Positions 43,593 to 52,454 of a DNA stretch of 64,000 nt are shown piece by piece. The notes under the pieces are model-generated. The model was not told where the DNA came from. It worked only from the letters and a program-made list of their open reading frames with translations, and did not search any database. The position numbers and the translations under genes are program-made. The DNA comes from Methylotuvimicrobium alcaliphilum 20Z (GTDB lineage: Bacteria; Pseudomonadota; Gammaproteobacteria; Methylococcales; Methylomonadaceae), in NCBI RefSeq assembly GCF_000968535.2, contig NC_016112.1, forward strand, positions 2,666,001 through 2,730,000, written 5' to 3'. Positions within the stretch are counted from its first letter, which is position 1. Every line of letters starts with the position of its first letter.

Positions 43593-45122
43593 TTACGGCT
43601 TGCCGTCGCCAAATGCGTTAAGCGCCACCTCGAAGTAAAAGAAATTGGTGGGCTCGGTCGTATAAGGGCCGGTGCCGGCCTTGGCTTGGGATTTGGTGAA
43701 ATCGCCCGGCGTGAAGCGGGCATAACTCAAACTCCAATCGACATAGGGATTGAGATGATGCCGAATGCGGATGTCGAATTCATGCCCTAAAAAACTGCCG
43801 CTATCGCCGGTCGAATCGCGCAGGTTCGCCCGGTTCCAGGCGTCGGTTTCGCTTTCCAACCAATAGGCGTGGTAGCCGGTATCGATGCGCACATCCCGGT
43901 GCGGCGTCAATTCCAGGCGAAGCTTCGGCGCATGCATGTTGTCCCAAGCAAAATAATCATTGCGAGAAACCGGTTGATTGAATCCGTAAAAAATATCCAT
44001 CCGTTGGTTGATATTATCGTCCGGACTCTTGTCGCCGGTACCGAAGCCGTAATAGATACTGGTCCTGGGCTTCCAATCATGCGCGAAGGTATAGCCCAGC
44101 TCCAGCGAATACGCGAGCGCATCGTGTTGTTGCAGGGTTTGAGTCGCGCTATTTCTCGGCCTCATGCCGAAACGGCCGAATTGCTTATTGATGTCGGCAT
44201 CGAAATCGAAACCGCTATCTCCGAATAAACCGTAAACCCTTAGGCCCGGCGCATAAATGTCCATGTTGGGCCTGCGCTTGTGTTCGATAGGGTGATGGAT
44301 ATCGCCGTCGACTTTGCGCCCGAAGAAGTAAGGCTGTATCGTGATGATTTTCGACCACTGCCGCCAACTGAATACGCCGCCATAAATTATAGTATCCCCG
44401 TCGGCTCGATCGAAGCGGTTTTTGAAGCGCTCGACCGGATGAAACGCAAATGTTTCCAAATCCCAATTATTCTGTTTTTTACCGAAAAACAGCCGAATGC
44501 CTTCGAAGCTATTGGTGGTATTACGAAACTGATTATTGCCTATTAAACGCTTGTCCAACAATTCCAGATGCATCCTGCCCACGCGAATACTCAACGGCCG
44601 GTCGTCACCTAAGGCGTTTTTGAAATATAGCTCGCCGTAGCCTTGAATCAGCTCGAATTCGTTGACATCAGCGACCGATGTTTCATAAAGACCGTTGTAA
44701 CTGCGCGCGTCCTCGAACTCGACCGCAAAGCGAAACGGATCGAGAATATCGTGAATGCCGACATAGGCCCGCGATCTCAGCAGCCATAGATTATCGGGAT
44801 CGGGCCGGAATTTCTTTACCGGCGCACCGGAAGACTTATCCGTCCATGGACGATAATCGTTTTCGCGGTATTCGTAACGGGTACGAAAATCCAATCCGAC
44901 ATCCAACCAGTCGATATCGCTGTATGTTGCGAGCGGCGTATTACTCAGGTTATAGACATAAGCCGGCGGCTCGGGAGCCGGCTCGACGCGATAGCCCCGC
45001 GTCTTGACGTAGAAGTCCTCAGCCGCCGCAGGAACCGCCGAAACCGACAAGAACCCGATCGCACCGATCGACCGTTGAAGCGGCTTCAATCCGCTTTTAA
45101 TTAGCCTAATTAAAATAGTCAT
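43593..45122 (-). CDS. Alginate-export (AlgE)-type outer-membrane beta-barrel
   Basis: 509 residues. Signal peptide to about residue 35 (cleavage after VPAAA). The mature protein has alternating short strands typical of the 18-strand alginate-export family: LDVGLDFRTRYEYRENDYRP, WLLRSRAYVGIHDILDPFRF, IRVGRMHLELLDKRLIGNN, FEGIRLFFGKKQNNWDLETF, ending in a C-terminal Phe-rich strand FFYFEVALNAFGDGKP. No alginate genes are near. It sits between two modE-type genes and diverges from one of them across a ModE box, so uptake of molybdate or a Mo-chelate across the outer membrane is a reasonable guess. Family assignment is firm, substrate is not. Confidence 0.8.
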   Translation of the reverse strand: MTILIRLIKSGLKPLQRSIGAIGFLSVSAVPAAAEDFYVKTRGYRVEPAPEPPAYVYNLSNTPLATYSDIDWLDVGLDFRTRYEYRENDYRPWTDKSSGAPVKKFRPDPDNLWLLRSRAYVGIHDILDPFRFAVEFEDARSYNGLYETSVADVNEFELIQGYGELYFKNALGDDRPLSIRVGRMHLELLDKRLIGNNQFRNTTNSFEGIRLFFGKKQNNWDLETFAFHPVERFKNRFDRADGDTIIYGGVFSWRQWSKIITIQPYFFGRKVDGDIHHPIEHKRRPNMDIYAPGLRVYGLFGDSGFDFDADINKQFGRFGMRPRNSATQTLQQHDALAYSLELGYTFAHDWKPRTSIYYGFGTGDKSPDDNINQRMDIFYGFNQPVSRNDYFAWDNMHAPKLRLELTPHRDVRIDTGYHAYWLESETDAWNRANLRDSTGDSGSFLGHEFDIRIRHHLNPYVDWSLSYARFTPGDFTKSQAKAGTGPYTTEPTNFFYFEVALNAFGDGKP

Positions 45123-45261
45123 AACCTATTCTTCCAACTATCGATAGCAATTAAACGTTATAACGAATCCGAGAACAATCTATGCAATATGTTCCATTTC
45201 ATACCTGAATATCCGGCTTTGTAGGAAACACGACACACAGAAAGCCGATTTTTCATCTTTT

Positions 45262-45285
45262 CGCTATAACAATGAGTATACAACG
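45262..45285. promoter_or_regulatory. Putative ModE box between porin and small modE-like gene
   Basis: CGCTATA-N8-TATACAACG, 24 bases, the same span as the E. coli modA box (CGTTAT...ATAACG). A nearby CGTTATAACG palindrome at 45156-45165 may be an extra half-site pair. Confidence 0.55.
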
Positions 45286-45388
45286 TGAACTAAACGCTCC
45301 CAAAATACGTTCAGCAAAAAATAAGTCACATCTCTTTATTCGACACTTCTGCGTGACGATGCCGGCCGATTTTGATAGGCTGCCGGGC

Positions 45389-45787
45389 ATGAAGACATCG
45401 ACGAACAAACCGAACCTGGTGCGCCCGCGCATCTATATCGGTGACACCATTGCGCTGGGTCCCGGCAAGATCGATTTGCTGCGCTTGATCGATCAAACCC
45501 GTTCGATCGCCGCCGCAGCCAGAGCGCTCAAAATGCCCTACAAACGCGCCTGGCTGCTGATAGACAGCCTGAACCAAGGCTTCGGGCGACCGGTCGTCAG
45601 CACGGCGAGCGGCGGCAAAGGGGGCGGCGGGGCCGTCCTAACGACTTTGGGGCAGGATTTATTGGATCGCTACACCGCGCTGGAGGAACGCATCAACAGC
45701 GCATCCCACCGGGAAATCGAAGCGTTATGCGCCTTGGCATATCTACAGGAAGCTTCGGTTTTCGATGAAGAATCGCCCTCTTCGTAA
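45389..45787 (+). CDS. ModE-like winged-helix protein without MOP domains
   Basis: 132 residues from the ATG at 45389, which gives the compact family start; an open frame runs 39 codons further up. It carries only the LysR/ModE-type winged helix: GPGKIDLLRLIDQTRSIAAA, ALKMPYKRAWLLIDSLNQGF, GGKGGGGAVLTTLGQDLLDRY. No molybdate-binding domain follows, so it cannot sense molybdate as ModE does; it may bind DNA constitutively, pair with other proteins, or sense something else. It precedes the modAABC genes and is divergent from the porin. Confidence 0.8.
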   Translation: MKTSTNKPNLVRPRIYIGDTIALGPGKIDLLRLIDQTRSIAAAARALKMPYKRAWLLIDSLNQGFGRPVVSTASGGKGGGGAVLTTLGQDLLDRYTALEERINSASHREIEALCALAYLQEASVFDEESPSS

Positions 45788-45943
45788 CCCTCTATCCGCC
45801 ATCAAATGGCTGTTTGACTCGTAATCTTCGGGTATCACAGCTCTTCCGTCTCAAAAATTACGCATTGCGCGTTTAACTGCCAACAAAAAACATCGCCCGA
45901 TACGCATCCTGCCTCTTTGGCATTTTGTTTGCTTAATGTTTAT

Positions 45944-45967
45944 CGTTATGACATTTTTGACCTAACG
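45944..45967. promoter_or_regulatory. ModE box upstream of modA
   Basis: CGTTAT-N13-TAACG within ATCGTTA...TAACGAT (45942-45969). The 24-base span and arms match the E. coli modA operator pattern. It lies about 45 bases before the modA start, so Mo-ModE should repress the operon. Confidence 0.75.
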
Positions 45968-46011
45968 ATGTCCGGAATGCGACAATTCAACCGCCTATCA
46001 GGAGACTTCCC

Positions 46012-46758
46012 ATGCTTAGCAAGCTTTTCACGCTGTTTGCTCTCTTTTTTATTCACTGTTCAAGTCAGGCCGGCGAAGTCAATGTCGCCGTTGCGGCCAA
46101 TTTCACCGGACCGATGCAACACATTGCGCCGGCTTTCGAAAAGGTTACCGGTCATAAAACCATCATCGCCTACGGCACGGTCGGTAAGTTTTATGCGCAA
46201 ATCCACAACGGCGCACCGTTCGACGTGCTGATTTCGGCGGACCGGGAAACGCCGGCTCGGCTCGAACATGACGGGCTGGCGCTTGCCGACAGTCGCTTTA
46301 CTTATGCGATAGGCAAACTGGTTCTGTGGAGCGCCCGCTCCGGCTTTGTCGATGATCGAGGCGAGGTGCTAAAGCATGGCGATTTCAGACATTTGGCCAT
46401 CGCCAATCCCAAAGTCGCGGTATACGGTGCGGCCGCGATCGAAACGCTCAGCAAACTGGGACTGAAGAAACATCTACAAGCCCGTTTCGTATTGGGCGAA
46501 AACATCACTCAAGCCTATCAATTCGTCGCCACCGGAAACGCCGAGCTCGGTTTTGTCGACTGGTCGCATATCTATGAAGAAGGCCGCGAAGCCCAAGGCT
46601 CATATTGGCCGGTTCCCGAGGATCTCTACCCGCATATCCGGCAAGACGCCGTTTTACTCATACGCGGCAAGGACAACGATGCGGCGAAAGATTTATTGAC
46701 CTATCTAGGCAGCGATGCCGCTAAATCCATCATCCGCCGCTACGGCTACGACAACTAA
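46012..46758 (+). CDS. modA: Molybdate ABC transporter substrate-binding protein (first copy)
   Basis: Periplasmic molybdate/tungstate receptor, 248 residues. Signal peptide MLSKLFTLFALFFIHCSSQA, then VNVAVAANFTGPMQHIAPAF, the IIAYGTVGKFYAQIHNGAPFDV ligand region (a Thr where most ModA have GSSG), ISADRETPARL, and FVATGNAELGFVDWSH. AGGAG lies eight bases upstream. A second modA follows after 24 bases. Confidence 0.9.
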   Translation: MLSKLFTLFALFFIHCSSQAGEVNVAVAANFTGPMQHIAPAFEKVTGHKTIIAYGTVGKFYAQIHNGAPFDVLISADRETPARLEHDGLALADSRFTYAIGKLVLWSARSGFVDDRGEVLKHGDFRHLAIANPKVAVYGAAAIETLSKLGLKKHLQARFVLGENITQAYQFVATGNAELGFVDWSHIYEEGREAQGSYWPVPEDLYPHIRQDAVLLIRGKDNDAAKDLLTYLGSDAAKSIIRRYGYDN

Positions 46759-46782
46759 GTTTCGGTACTCGGAGACAAATTG

Positions 46783-47553
46783 ATGAACGCCATTAAATTT
46801 CTGTTATTGACCGGCCTATTGCTGACCGCTTCGGCAGCCTGTGCCGAAAAGATTCTCATAGCGGCCGCGGCCGACCTCAAGTTCGCGCTGGATGAAATTG
46901 CCGCCGAATTCCGCCAAGACCACCCCGATGACACGATCGAAATTGTCTACGGCTCGTCGGGCAAGTTTTTCACGCAGATTCAGCAGGACGCGCCCTACGA
47001 TCTGTATTTTTCGGCCGACATCGGTTTTCCGAAACAATTGGCGCAAGACGATTTCGCGGCAAGCGAAGTCAAGCCTTATGCCGTCGGCCGTATCGTCTTA
47101 TGGAGCGCTACGCTCGATGCCTCTATGCTGACACTGGAAAACCTGACCGATTCCTCGATCAAACGGATTGCCATCGCCAATCCGAAACACGCCCCTTACG
47201 GTAAACGGGCCGAGGAAGCGCTCCGCTCGACGGGAATTTGGGCGGCCGTGGAACCGAAACTGGTGTACGGCGAAAATATCGCGCATACCGCGCAATTCGT
47301 ACAAACCGGCAACGCCCAGACCGGCATTATCGCGCTGTCGTTGGCCTTGAATCCCGAGCTATCCAAGCAAGGCGGCCATTATTTGATCCCGGACACGTTG
47401 CACGAACCGCTCGAACAAGGCTACATCATCACCCGGCGTGCTGCGAACAATGTCTTGGCCAAAAATTTTGCCGAGTTCATTGCATCGCCGCAGGCCCGTA
47501 ACGTGATGACCCGCTATGGCTTTATCCTGCCGGATCAAATCGGTAACCCTTAG
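46783..47553 (+). CDS. modA: Molybdate ABC transporter substrate-binding protein (second copy)
   Basis: 256 residues from the ATG at 46783 with GGAG nine bases upstream (a TTG three bases earlier is rejected). Signal peptide to ...ASAACA, then ILIAAAADLKFALDEIAAEF, VYGSSGKFFTQIQQDAPYDLYFSAD, which is the canonical ligand site, and QFVQTGNAQTGIIALSLAL. It diverges strongly from the first copy, so it is an old paralogue and not a recent duplication. The two may differ in affinity or in molybdate versus tungstate preference (inference). Confidence 0.9.
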   Translation: MNAIKFLLLTGLLLTASAACAEKILIAAAADLKFALDEIAAEFRQDHPDDTIEIVYGSSGKFFTQIQQDAPYDLYFSADIGFPKQLAQDDFAASEVKPYAVGRIVLWSATLDASMLTLENLTDSSIKRIAIANPKHAPYGKRAEEALRSTGIWAAVEPKLVYGENIAHTAQFVQTGNAQTGIIALSLALNPELSKQGGHYLIPDTLHEPLEQGYIITRRAANNVLAKNFAEFIASPQARNVMTRYGFILPDQIGNP

Positions 47554-47685
47554 CAACAAGAACAGCGACATGTCTTACCTTTATCGCAACGGTCAAAGTT
47601 TTGCCACCGGTTCCGTCAGCGCTCTGAGCAGTTTGATACGTTACCGAAGAAGCTCAAATTCGTATCCCGGCACTCGAGGTGCGCA

Positions 47686-48363
47686 ATGCTGTTGAGCGAT
47701 AGCGACATTCAAGCCATTGTTTTGACGCTGAGATTGGCCTTCGCCGTAACTGCCATCTTGCTGGTCGTAGGCACTCCAATCGCTTGGTGGCTGGCACGCA
47801 CGCCGTCGCGCTGGAAAGGCCCGATCGGCGCCGTCGTGGCTCTGCCGTTGGTTTTGCCGCCTTCGGTGTTGGGCTTTTATTTGTTGCTGGCGATGGGACC
47901 GAACGGCCCGGTCGGCCGGTTGACAAGCGCGCTGGGCATCGATCCGTTACCATTCACGTTTGAAGGTCTGGTGCTGGCATCGGTATTCTATTCGCTGCCG
48001 TTCATGGTGCAACCGCTGCAAAACGCCTTCGAAGCCATCGGCGACAGGCCCTTGGAAGCGGCCGCGACATTACGCGCCTCGCCGTTGAACGCGTTTTTTA
48101 CCGTCGCGCTGCCGTTGGCCTTGCCCGGTTTCCTGACCGCCGGCGTGCTGACGTTCGCGCACACGGTCGGCGAATTCGGCGTCGTATTGATGATCGGCGG
48201 TAACATTCCAGGTATCACCCGCGTCGCGTCGGTGCAGATTTACGATCACGTCGAAGCGTTGGAATACGGCGAGGCGCACAGTTTGGCCGCAGTCATGCTG
48301 ATTTTTTCTTTCCTGGTGCTGCTGACTGTCTACGCCTGGCGACCCGGCGCGGAAAAGGCTTGA
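47686..48363 (+). CDS. modB: Molybdate ABC transporter permease
   Basis: 225 residues, five to six helices. The ABC-permease EAA loop is [20 protein letters not shown] (about 106-125) followed by [18 protein letters not shown], then [15 protein letters not shown], typical of ModB. GAGGT stands five bases before the ATG. The 130 bases between modA2 and modB contain a 41-codon frame that overlaps the start and is probably not a gene. It ends three bases before modC. Confidence 0.92.
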   Translation: MLLSDSDIQAIVLTLRLAFAVTAILLVVGTPIAWWLARTPSRWKGPIGAVVALPLVLPPSVLGFYLLLAMGPNGPVGRLTSALGIDPLPFTFEGLVLASVFYSLPFMVQPLQNAFEAIGDRPLEAAATLRASPLNAFFTVALPLALPGFLTAGVLTFAHTVGEFGVVLMIGGNIPGITRVASVQIYDHVEALEYGEAHSLAAVMLIFSFLVLLTVYAWRPGAEKA

Positions 48364-48366
48364 ACG

Positions 48367-49443
48367 ATGACGAAAGACCAAATCGAAGCCCGCTTTTTAT
48401 TGAATTGGCCGGGCTTTTCGCTCGATATCGACCTGACTTTGCCGGGACGCGGCGTCACAGCGTTGTTCGGACAGTCCGGTTCCGGCAAGACCACGCTGCT
48501 GCGCTGCATGGCGGGACTGGAACGCGCCGATGAAGGATTCTTGTCGTTCAAAGGCGAAATCTGGCAAAACGGCAAGACCTGGTTACCGGCGCACCGACGG
48601 CCGATCGGGTATGTCTTTCAGGAAGCGAGTTTATTTGAGCACATGACCGTGCGGAATAATTTGCATTACGGCCGAAAAAGAATTCCCGCTGCCCGGCAAA
48701 CCGATCTCGATCCGATCATCGAGTTGTTCGGCATCGGCCATTTATTGGGCCGCAAACCGGACCGCCTGTCCGGGGGCGAACGTCAGCGCGTCGGCATTGC
48801 CCGCGCGCTCGCGGTCAATCCGCGCATGCTGCTGATGGACGAACCGCTCAGCGCCCTGGACTCGGCTCGAAAGCAAGAGATTTTGCCTTATTTGGAAAAG
48901 CTCCGCGATCGACTCGATATTCCTATCGTTTATGTCAGCCATTCGCCCGAGGAAGTCGCCCGGCTGGCCGATTATCTGGTTGCGATGAATAACGGCAAGG
49001 TCATGGCTCATGGACCGCTCAAAGAAACACTGGCGCGAATTGATTTGCCGATACGCCTCGGCGAAGAGGCCGGCGTCGTGCTCGACGCGGTCGTCGCGGA
49101 ACGTGACTCAAGCTGGCATTTGGCAAAATTGGATTTTTCCGGAGGTAGTCTATGGACGCGGGACAAAGGCATTGCACTCGGCCGCCGCGTTCGCGTCAGA
49201 GTGCTGGCAAGAGATATCAGTCTAGCCCGCGACAATCGAGAACATTCCAGTATTCAGAACGTACTGCCCGGCGAGGTGGAAGCCATCGCGGACGACGAAC
49301 ATCCGGGATTGGCCTTGGTCAGCGTCAAAGTCGGCCCAAGCGTTTTGGTTGCACGACTGACCAAGCGTGCCGCGCACATGCTCGAAATAGCACCCGGACA
49401 AGCGATCTGGCTTCAGATTAAATCGGTGGCGTTGATGGAATAA
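48367..49443 (+). CDS. modC: Molybdate ABC transporter ATP-binding protein
   Basis: 358 residues. Walker A GQSGSGKTT (about 35-43), Q-loop YVFQEASLFEHM, signature LSGGERQRVGIARAL, Walker B LLMDEPLSALD, switch His in YVSHSPEEV, and a C-terminal MOP domain from about residue 290 (SSIQNVLPGEVEAIADDEHP). It powers the ModB permease; the MOP part binds molybdate and may inhibit transport. The start is 4 bases after the modB stop. Last gene of the operon. Confidence 0.94.
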   Translation: MTKDQIEARFLLNWPGFSLDIDLTLPGRGVTALFGQSGSGKTTLLRCMAGLERADEGFLSFKGEIWQNGKTWLPAHRRPIGYVFQEASLFEHMTVRNNLHYGRKRIPAARQTDLDPIIELFGIGHLLGRKPDRLSGGERQRVGIARALAVNPRMLLMDEPLSALDSARKQEILPYLEKLRDRLDIPIVYVSHSPEEVARLADYLVAMNNGKVMAHGPLKETLARIDLPIRLGEEAGVVLDAVVAERDSSWHLAKLDFSGGSLWTRDKGIALGRRVRVRVLARDISLARDNREHSSIQNVLPGEVEAIADDEHPGLALVSVKVGPSVLVARLTKRAAHMLEIAPGQAIWLQIKSVALME

Positions 49444-49841
49444 CATTTTGTCCACAGAAATGTCAAAATTGATCTATAAATTTCCTGGCTCCCTTACTCT
49501 TGCGCTGATTGTTACTAAGCCAATGCGACTTCGATACCATCTATTGCCGCCTAACGTTTGCGGCTTCGACATCGCGATCTGGGGATCGCTCCCACAGAGC
49601 TTCCCGTCCCTTGTAGCAGCAACGACTTCGTCGCGATTGCTGAAGCCACTGATGCTCAATATCTGCATATTTCGCGCATTCCCACACTCTTTGCTTGGGA
49701 AAGCAGTGAGAGAAGCTCCAGCTTCTCGAAGGCGGCAAGCTTAGAGTTTGCGGGAATAGTATCCCAATCCTGAATTTGAGGATCGGAGAATAGAGAATCG
49801 ATCAACTCGCATGTCGGGTTGCGGCTTACGCCTAACCCGAC
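49444..49841. repeat. Gene-free stretch with small repeats
   Basis: No gene. It holds a GGGATCGCTCCCACAG element near 49580 related to that at 9.05 kb, a GAGAAGCTCCAGCTTCTCG palindrome near 49710, and at about 49812-49844 the GTCGGGTT...AACCCGAC palindrome (repeat E), which could end the mazG and modC transcripts. Confidence 0.55.
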
Positions 49842-50645
49842 CTACTTCTTTTTCAACGCCTGTTTCGCTTGGTTCCATAAGGCATCGAGTTCGGCCAGTT
49901 TGCAGTCTCTCAAATCGCGCCCGGATTCTTGAACGTGTTTTTCGATATATTGAAACCGCGCCGAAAATTTTTTCGTGCTTTCGCGGAGCGCGATTTCGGG
50001 ATTGACTTTCAGATGCCTGGCCAGATTGACCGCGACCAAGAGCAGATCGCCGATTTCTTCCTGAATATGGGCTTGATCGCCCGACTCCCACGCATCCCTG
50101 ACTTCCTCTAATTCTTCGGTAACTTTATCGAACACCGGCAAGACTTCGGGCCAATCGAAACCATGACTCGCGGCGCGGTTCTGGATTTTTTCGCATTGCA
50201 CCAATGCCGGCAGATTTCCCGGAACGCCATCGAGCACACTGTCCGGTAATTCAGCGGAGCGTTTCGATTGACGCTCCTCTAGCTTAGCTTGCTCCCAGGC
50301 CTGTTTACGCTCTTCGTCGCTCTGATAGACAGCATCGCCGAAGACATGCGGATGCCGTCTGACCAGCTTTTCGGCGATGCTGCCCGCTACTTGTTCGAAG
50401 TCGAACAGACCTCGCTCCTCGGCGATGCGCGAGTGGAAGACGACCTGCAATAACAAATCGCCGAGTTCCAAGCGCAAGTCGTCCAAATCGCCGCGCTCGA
50501 TCGCATCGGCAACCTCATAAGCTTCCTCGATCGTGTACGGGATCAAGCTGTAGAAATCCTGCTCGATATCCCAGGCGCAACCGCCGTCCGGCGAGCGTAG
50601 CTGCGCCATGATACCGAGCAATTTTTCGGTATTGCTTAAACTCAA
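49842..50645 (-). CDS. mazG: Nucleoside triphosphate pyrophosphohydrolase MazG
   Basis: Hydrolyses NTPs and dNTPs to monophosphates, house-cleaning and ppGpp-related. 267 residues with two MazG domains: residues about 10-120 (CAWDIEQDFYSLIPYTIEEAYE, LRLELGDLLLQVVFHSRIAEE with the ExxE12-28ExxD metal site) and about 160-260 (EELEEVRDAW, IQEEIGDLLLVAVNLARHL). E. coli MazG is 263 residues. The start overlaps the stop of the kinase gene by four bases. Confidence 0.93.
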   Translation of the reverse strand: MSLSNTEKLLGIMAQLRSPDGGCAWDIEQDFYSLIPYTIEEAYEVADAIERGDLDDLRLELGDLLLQVVFHSRIAEERGLFDFEQVAGSIAEKLVRRHPHVFGDAVYQSDEERKQAWEQAKLEERQSKRSAELPDSVLDGVPGNLPALVQCEKIQNRAASHGFDWPEVLPVFDKVTEELEEVRDAWESGDQAHIQEEIGDLLLVAVNLARHLKVNPEIALRESTKKFSARFQYIEKHVQESGRDLRDCKLAELDALWNQAKQALKKK

Positions 50646-51574
50646 AACGACGCCCCGAAGGTCTCGCGGTAACGGTCCTTAAAAGAATCGATGTCGAAGC
50701 TGTGATTTTGCGTGCCGTGATGCTCAATTTTAATCGAGCCCATCAACGAAGCGATCCTGCCGGTCGTCGGCCAACCCAAATCGTTCATCAAACCGTATAA
50801 GAGTCCGGCGCGGTAGGCATCGCCGCAACCGGTCGGATCGACAACCGCGGCAGGCTTAACCGGCGGAATCTCGATACACTCGCCGCCGACGTATATTTTC
50901 GAACCGTTACCGCCCAAGGTAACAATTAACGCCTCGACCTTATCGGCCATTTCATCCAAGGACAAACCGGTGCGCTGCTGCATCATTTCGGATTCGTAAT
51001 CGTTTAGCGTGACCCAATTCGCCAGTTCCAAAAACTTCAGCAGCTCGTCGCCGTCGAACATCGGCATGCCTTGGCCCGGGTCGAATATGAACGGAATGCC
51101 CTGTTCGGCGAATTGCTCGGCGTGCTGCAGCATGCCTTCCTTGCCGTCCGGAGAAACGATGCCGATGCTGATCGAACCGTCGGTCGGCACCGAATTCAAA
51201 TGCGAGAAATTCATCGCACCGGGATGGAACGCCGTAATTTGATTGTCTTCCTGATCGGTCGTGATGTAAGCCTGACCTGTGTAATTGTCGTCGAGAATGC
51301 GAATGAATTCGCTGGACAAGCCGCATTGAGACAACCACTGCGAATACGGCTCGAAATCGTGTCCTACCGTCGCCATGATCAAAGGCTCTTCGCCAAGCAA
51401 GTTGAGGTTATAGGCGATATTGCCGGCACAACCGCCGTATTCGCGGCGCATGACCGGCACCAAAAACGAAACATTAAGAATGTGGACTTTTTCCGGCAGG
51501 ATATGATTCCTGAAATTATCATGAAAGACCATGATGGTATCGTAAGCCATCGAACCACAGATTAATGCACTCAT
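50642..51574 (-). CDS. PfkB-family sugar/adenosine kinase
   Basis: 310 residues from the ATG at 51574 with AGGAG six bases upstream (longer frame to 51622 rejected because it covers the dgkA end). Ribokinase-fold: GGCAGNIAYNLNLLG (signature 1), substrate lid DNYTGQAYITTDQEDN, and VVDPTGCGDAYRAGLLYG (signature 2 with the catalytic Asp and anion hole). Annotated adenosine kinases of proteobacteria look like this, but ribokinase-type substrates cannot be excluded. Probably cotranscribed with dgkA and mazG (8-base gap and 4-base overlap). Confidence 0.85.
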   Translation of the reverse strand: MSALICGSMAYDTIMVFHDNFRNHILPEKVHILNVSFLVPVMRREYGGCAGNIAYNLNLLGEEPLIMATVGHDFEPYSQWLSQCGLSSEFIRILDDNYTGQAYITTDQEDNQITAFHPGAMNFSHLNSVPTDGSISIGIVSPDGKEGMLQHAEQFAEQGIPFIFDPGQGMPMFDGDELLKFLELANWVTLNDYESEMMQQRTGLSLDEMADKVEALIVTLGGNGSKIYVGGECIEIPPVKPAAVVDPTGCGDAYRAGLLYGLMNDLGWPTTGRIASLMGSIKIEHHGTQNHSFDIDSFKDRYRETFGASF

Positions 51575-51582
51575 TGTTTCTC

Positions 51583-51945
51583 CTAAAAAAATAAAATCAA
51601 TATCCAGGTCGCCGCAGCCCAAACCAAGGAAAGCATGACAGCGGCCGAACCGATGTCCTTGGCCCGGCCGGACAGTTCATGATGCTCGAATCCGACTCGA
51701 TCTACGACCGCTTCAACCGCCGAATTCAGTAGTTCCACCAATAAAACCAGGACCATGCTGCCGATAAGCAGCAATTTCTCAATGTTTGTCTCGCCGAGCC
51801 AAACGGCCAACGGCGTCGTGACTATAAACAACCAAACCTCTTGCCTAAACGCCTCTTCATGAAACCAAGTGGCCTTAAAGCCCGACAGCGAAAAGAAAAA
51901 AGCGTTTACGATGCGTTTAAAACCTTTTGCGTTTTGATTTGCCAT
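51583..51945 (-). CDS. dgkA: Diacylglycerol kinase
   Basis: Recycles diacylglycerol to phosphatidate at the inner membrane. 120 residues, from the ATG at 51945 (a TTG 12 bases earlier is possible): amphipathic N-terminus, HEEAFRQEVWLF with the catalytic-site glutamates, three helices, and the hallmark VELLNSAVEAVVDRVG and HELSGRAKDIGSAAV motifs. Full length. First gene of the dgkA-kinase-mazG series. Confidence 0.93.
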   Translation of the reverse strand: MANQNAKGFKRIVNAFFFSLSGFKATWFHEEAFRQEVWLFIVTTPLAVWLGETNIEKLLLIGSMVLVLLVELLNSAVEAVVDRVGFEHHELSGRAKDIGSAAVMLSLVWAAATWILILFF

Positions 51946-52014
51946 AGTTTGATACAAGTTTCGGTAGATTAAAACGCCAGATTACACAAGCCTTTTGTCA
52001 TTTTAATTACAATG

Positions 52015-52090
52015 ATTTTACAGCGTCTTAATAAGCTTGATAATTTTTATAAGTCATTGTTTATTAATTATATTATATTCCGACCAATAC
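52015..52090. other. AT-rich tract beside the DnaA boxes
   Basis: About 80 percent A+T, with TTATTAATTATATTATATTC. It immediately precedes the DnaA-box cluster and could serve as an unwinding element if the site is an origin. The 51946-52454 gap has no gene. Confidence 0.4.
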
Positions 52091-52147
52091 TTGTTCGATT
52101 TGTAAAAACGCCTGCTAAGTCAAATTGTTGAGAACCTTCTCAAGACG

Positions 52148-52182
52148 CTATCCACAGAGTTATCCACAGATTTTGTGGAAAA
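52148..52182. other. Cluster of three DnaA-box-like sites
   Basis: CTATCCACA (52148-52156), perfect TTATCCACA (52160-52168) and inverted TGTGGAAAA (52174-52182), all within 35 bases. Spacing and order resemble bacterial origin regions. Confidence 0.55.
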
Positions 52183-52261
52183 CTGACAAACGGACGCATC
52201 ACTATACAAGCAAAGTACCGGCCAACTCACATCCTTTCTTTCTCAAGTTGCTATTCAAGTA

Positions 52262-52382
52262 TGTAGCCGGTATGCAGCGTAGCGAAATACGGGAATGGCG
52301 TGGCCCCGAGCTACCCGGATTGCGCTTCGCTCCATCCGGGCTACGCTACTTGGACCCGCCGGAAGCGGTCGGTAGCGATTTA
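52262..52382. repeat. Repeat F, copy 2
   Basis: GTAGCCGGTATGCAGCGTAG, ATACGGGAATGGCGTGG, CCCGAGCTACCCGGATTGCG, then ATCCGGGCTACGCTAC, CGCCGGAAGCGGTCGGTAGC. Related to 29872-29962; the TAGCCxG/CGGGCTA arms are inverted. Confidence 0.65.
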
Positions 52383-52454
52383 GCAACGGTGACCTGTGCT
52401 TAGCTTGAGCGTATGACCGCCTCCCCCCAAAACGCGTCAAACAACGCTTTCTGC

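Noticed and set aside
47570-47695. 41-codon frame between modA2 and modB
   Set aside because: Overlaps the modB start, has no ribosome-binding site and no recognisable protein pattern.
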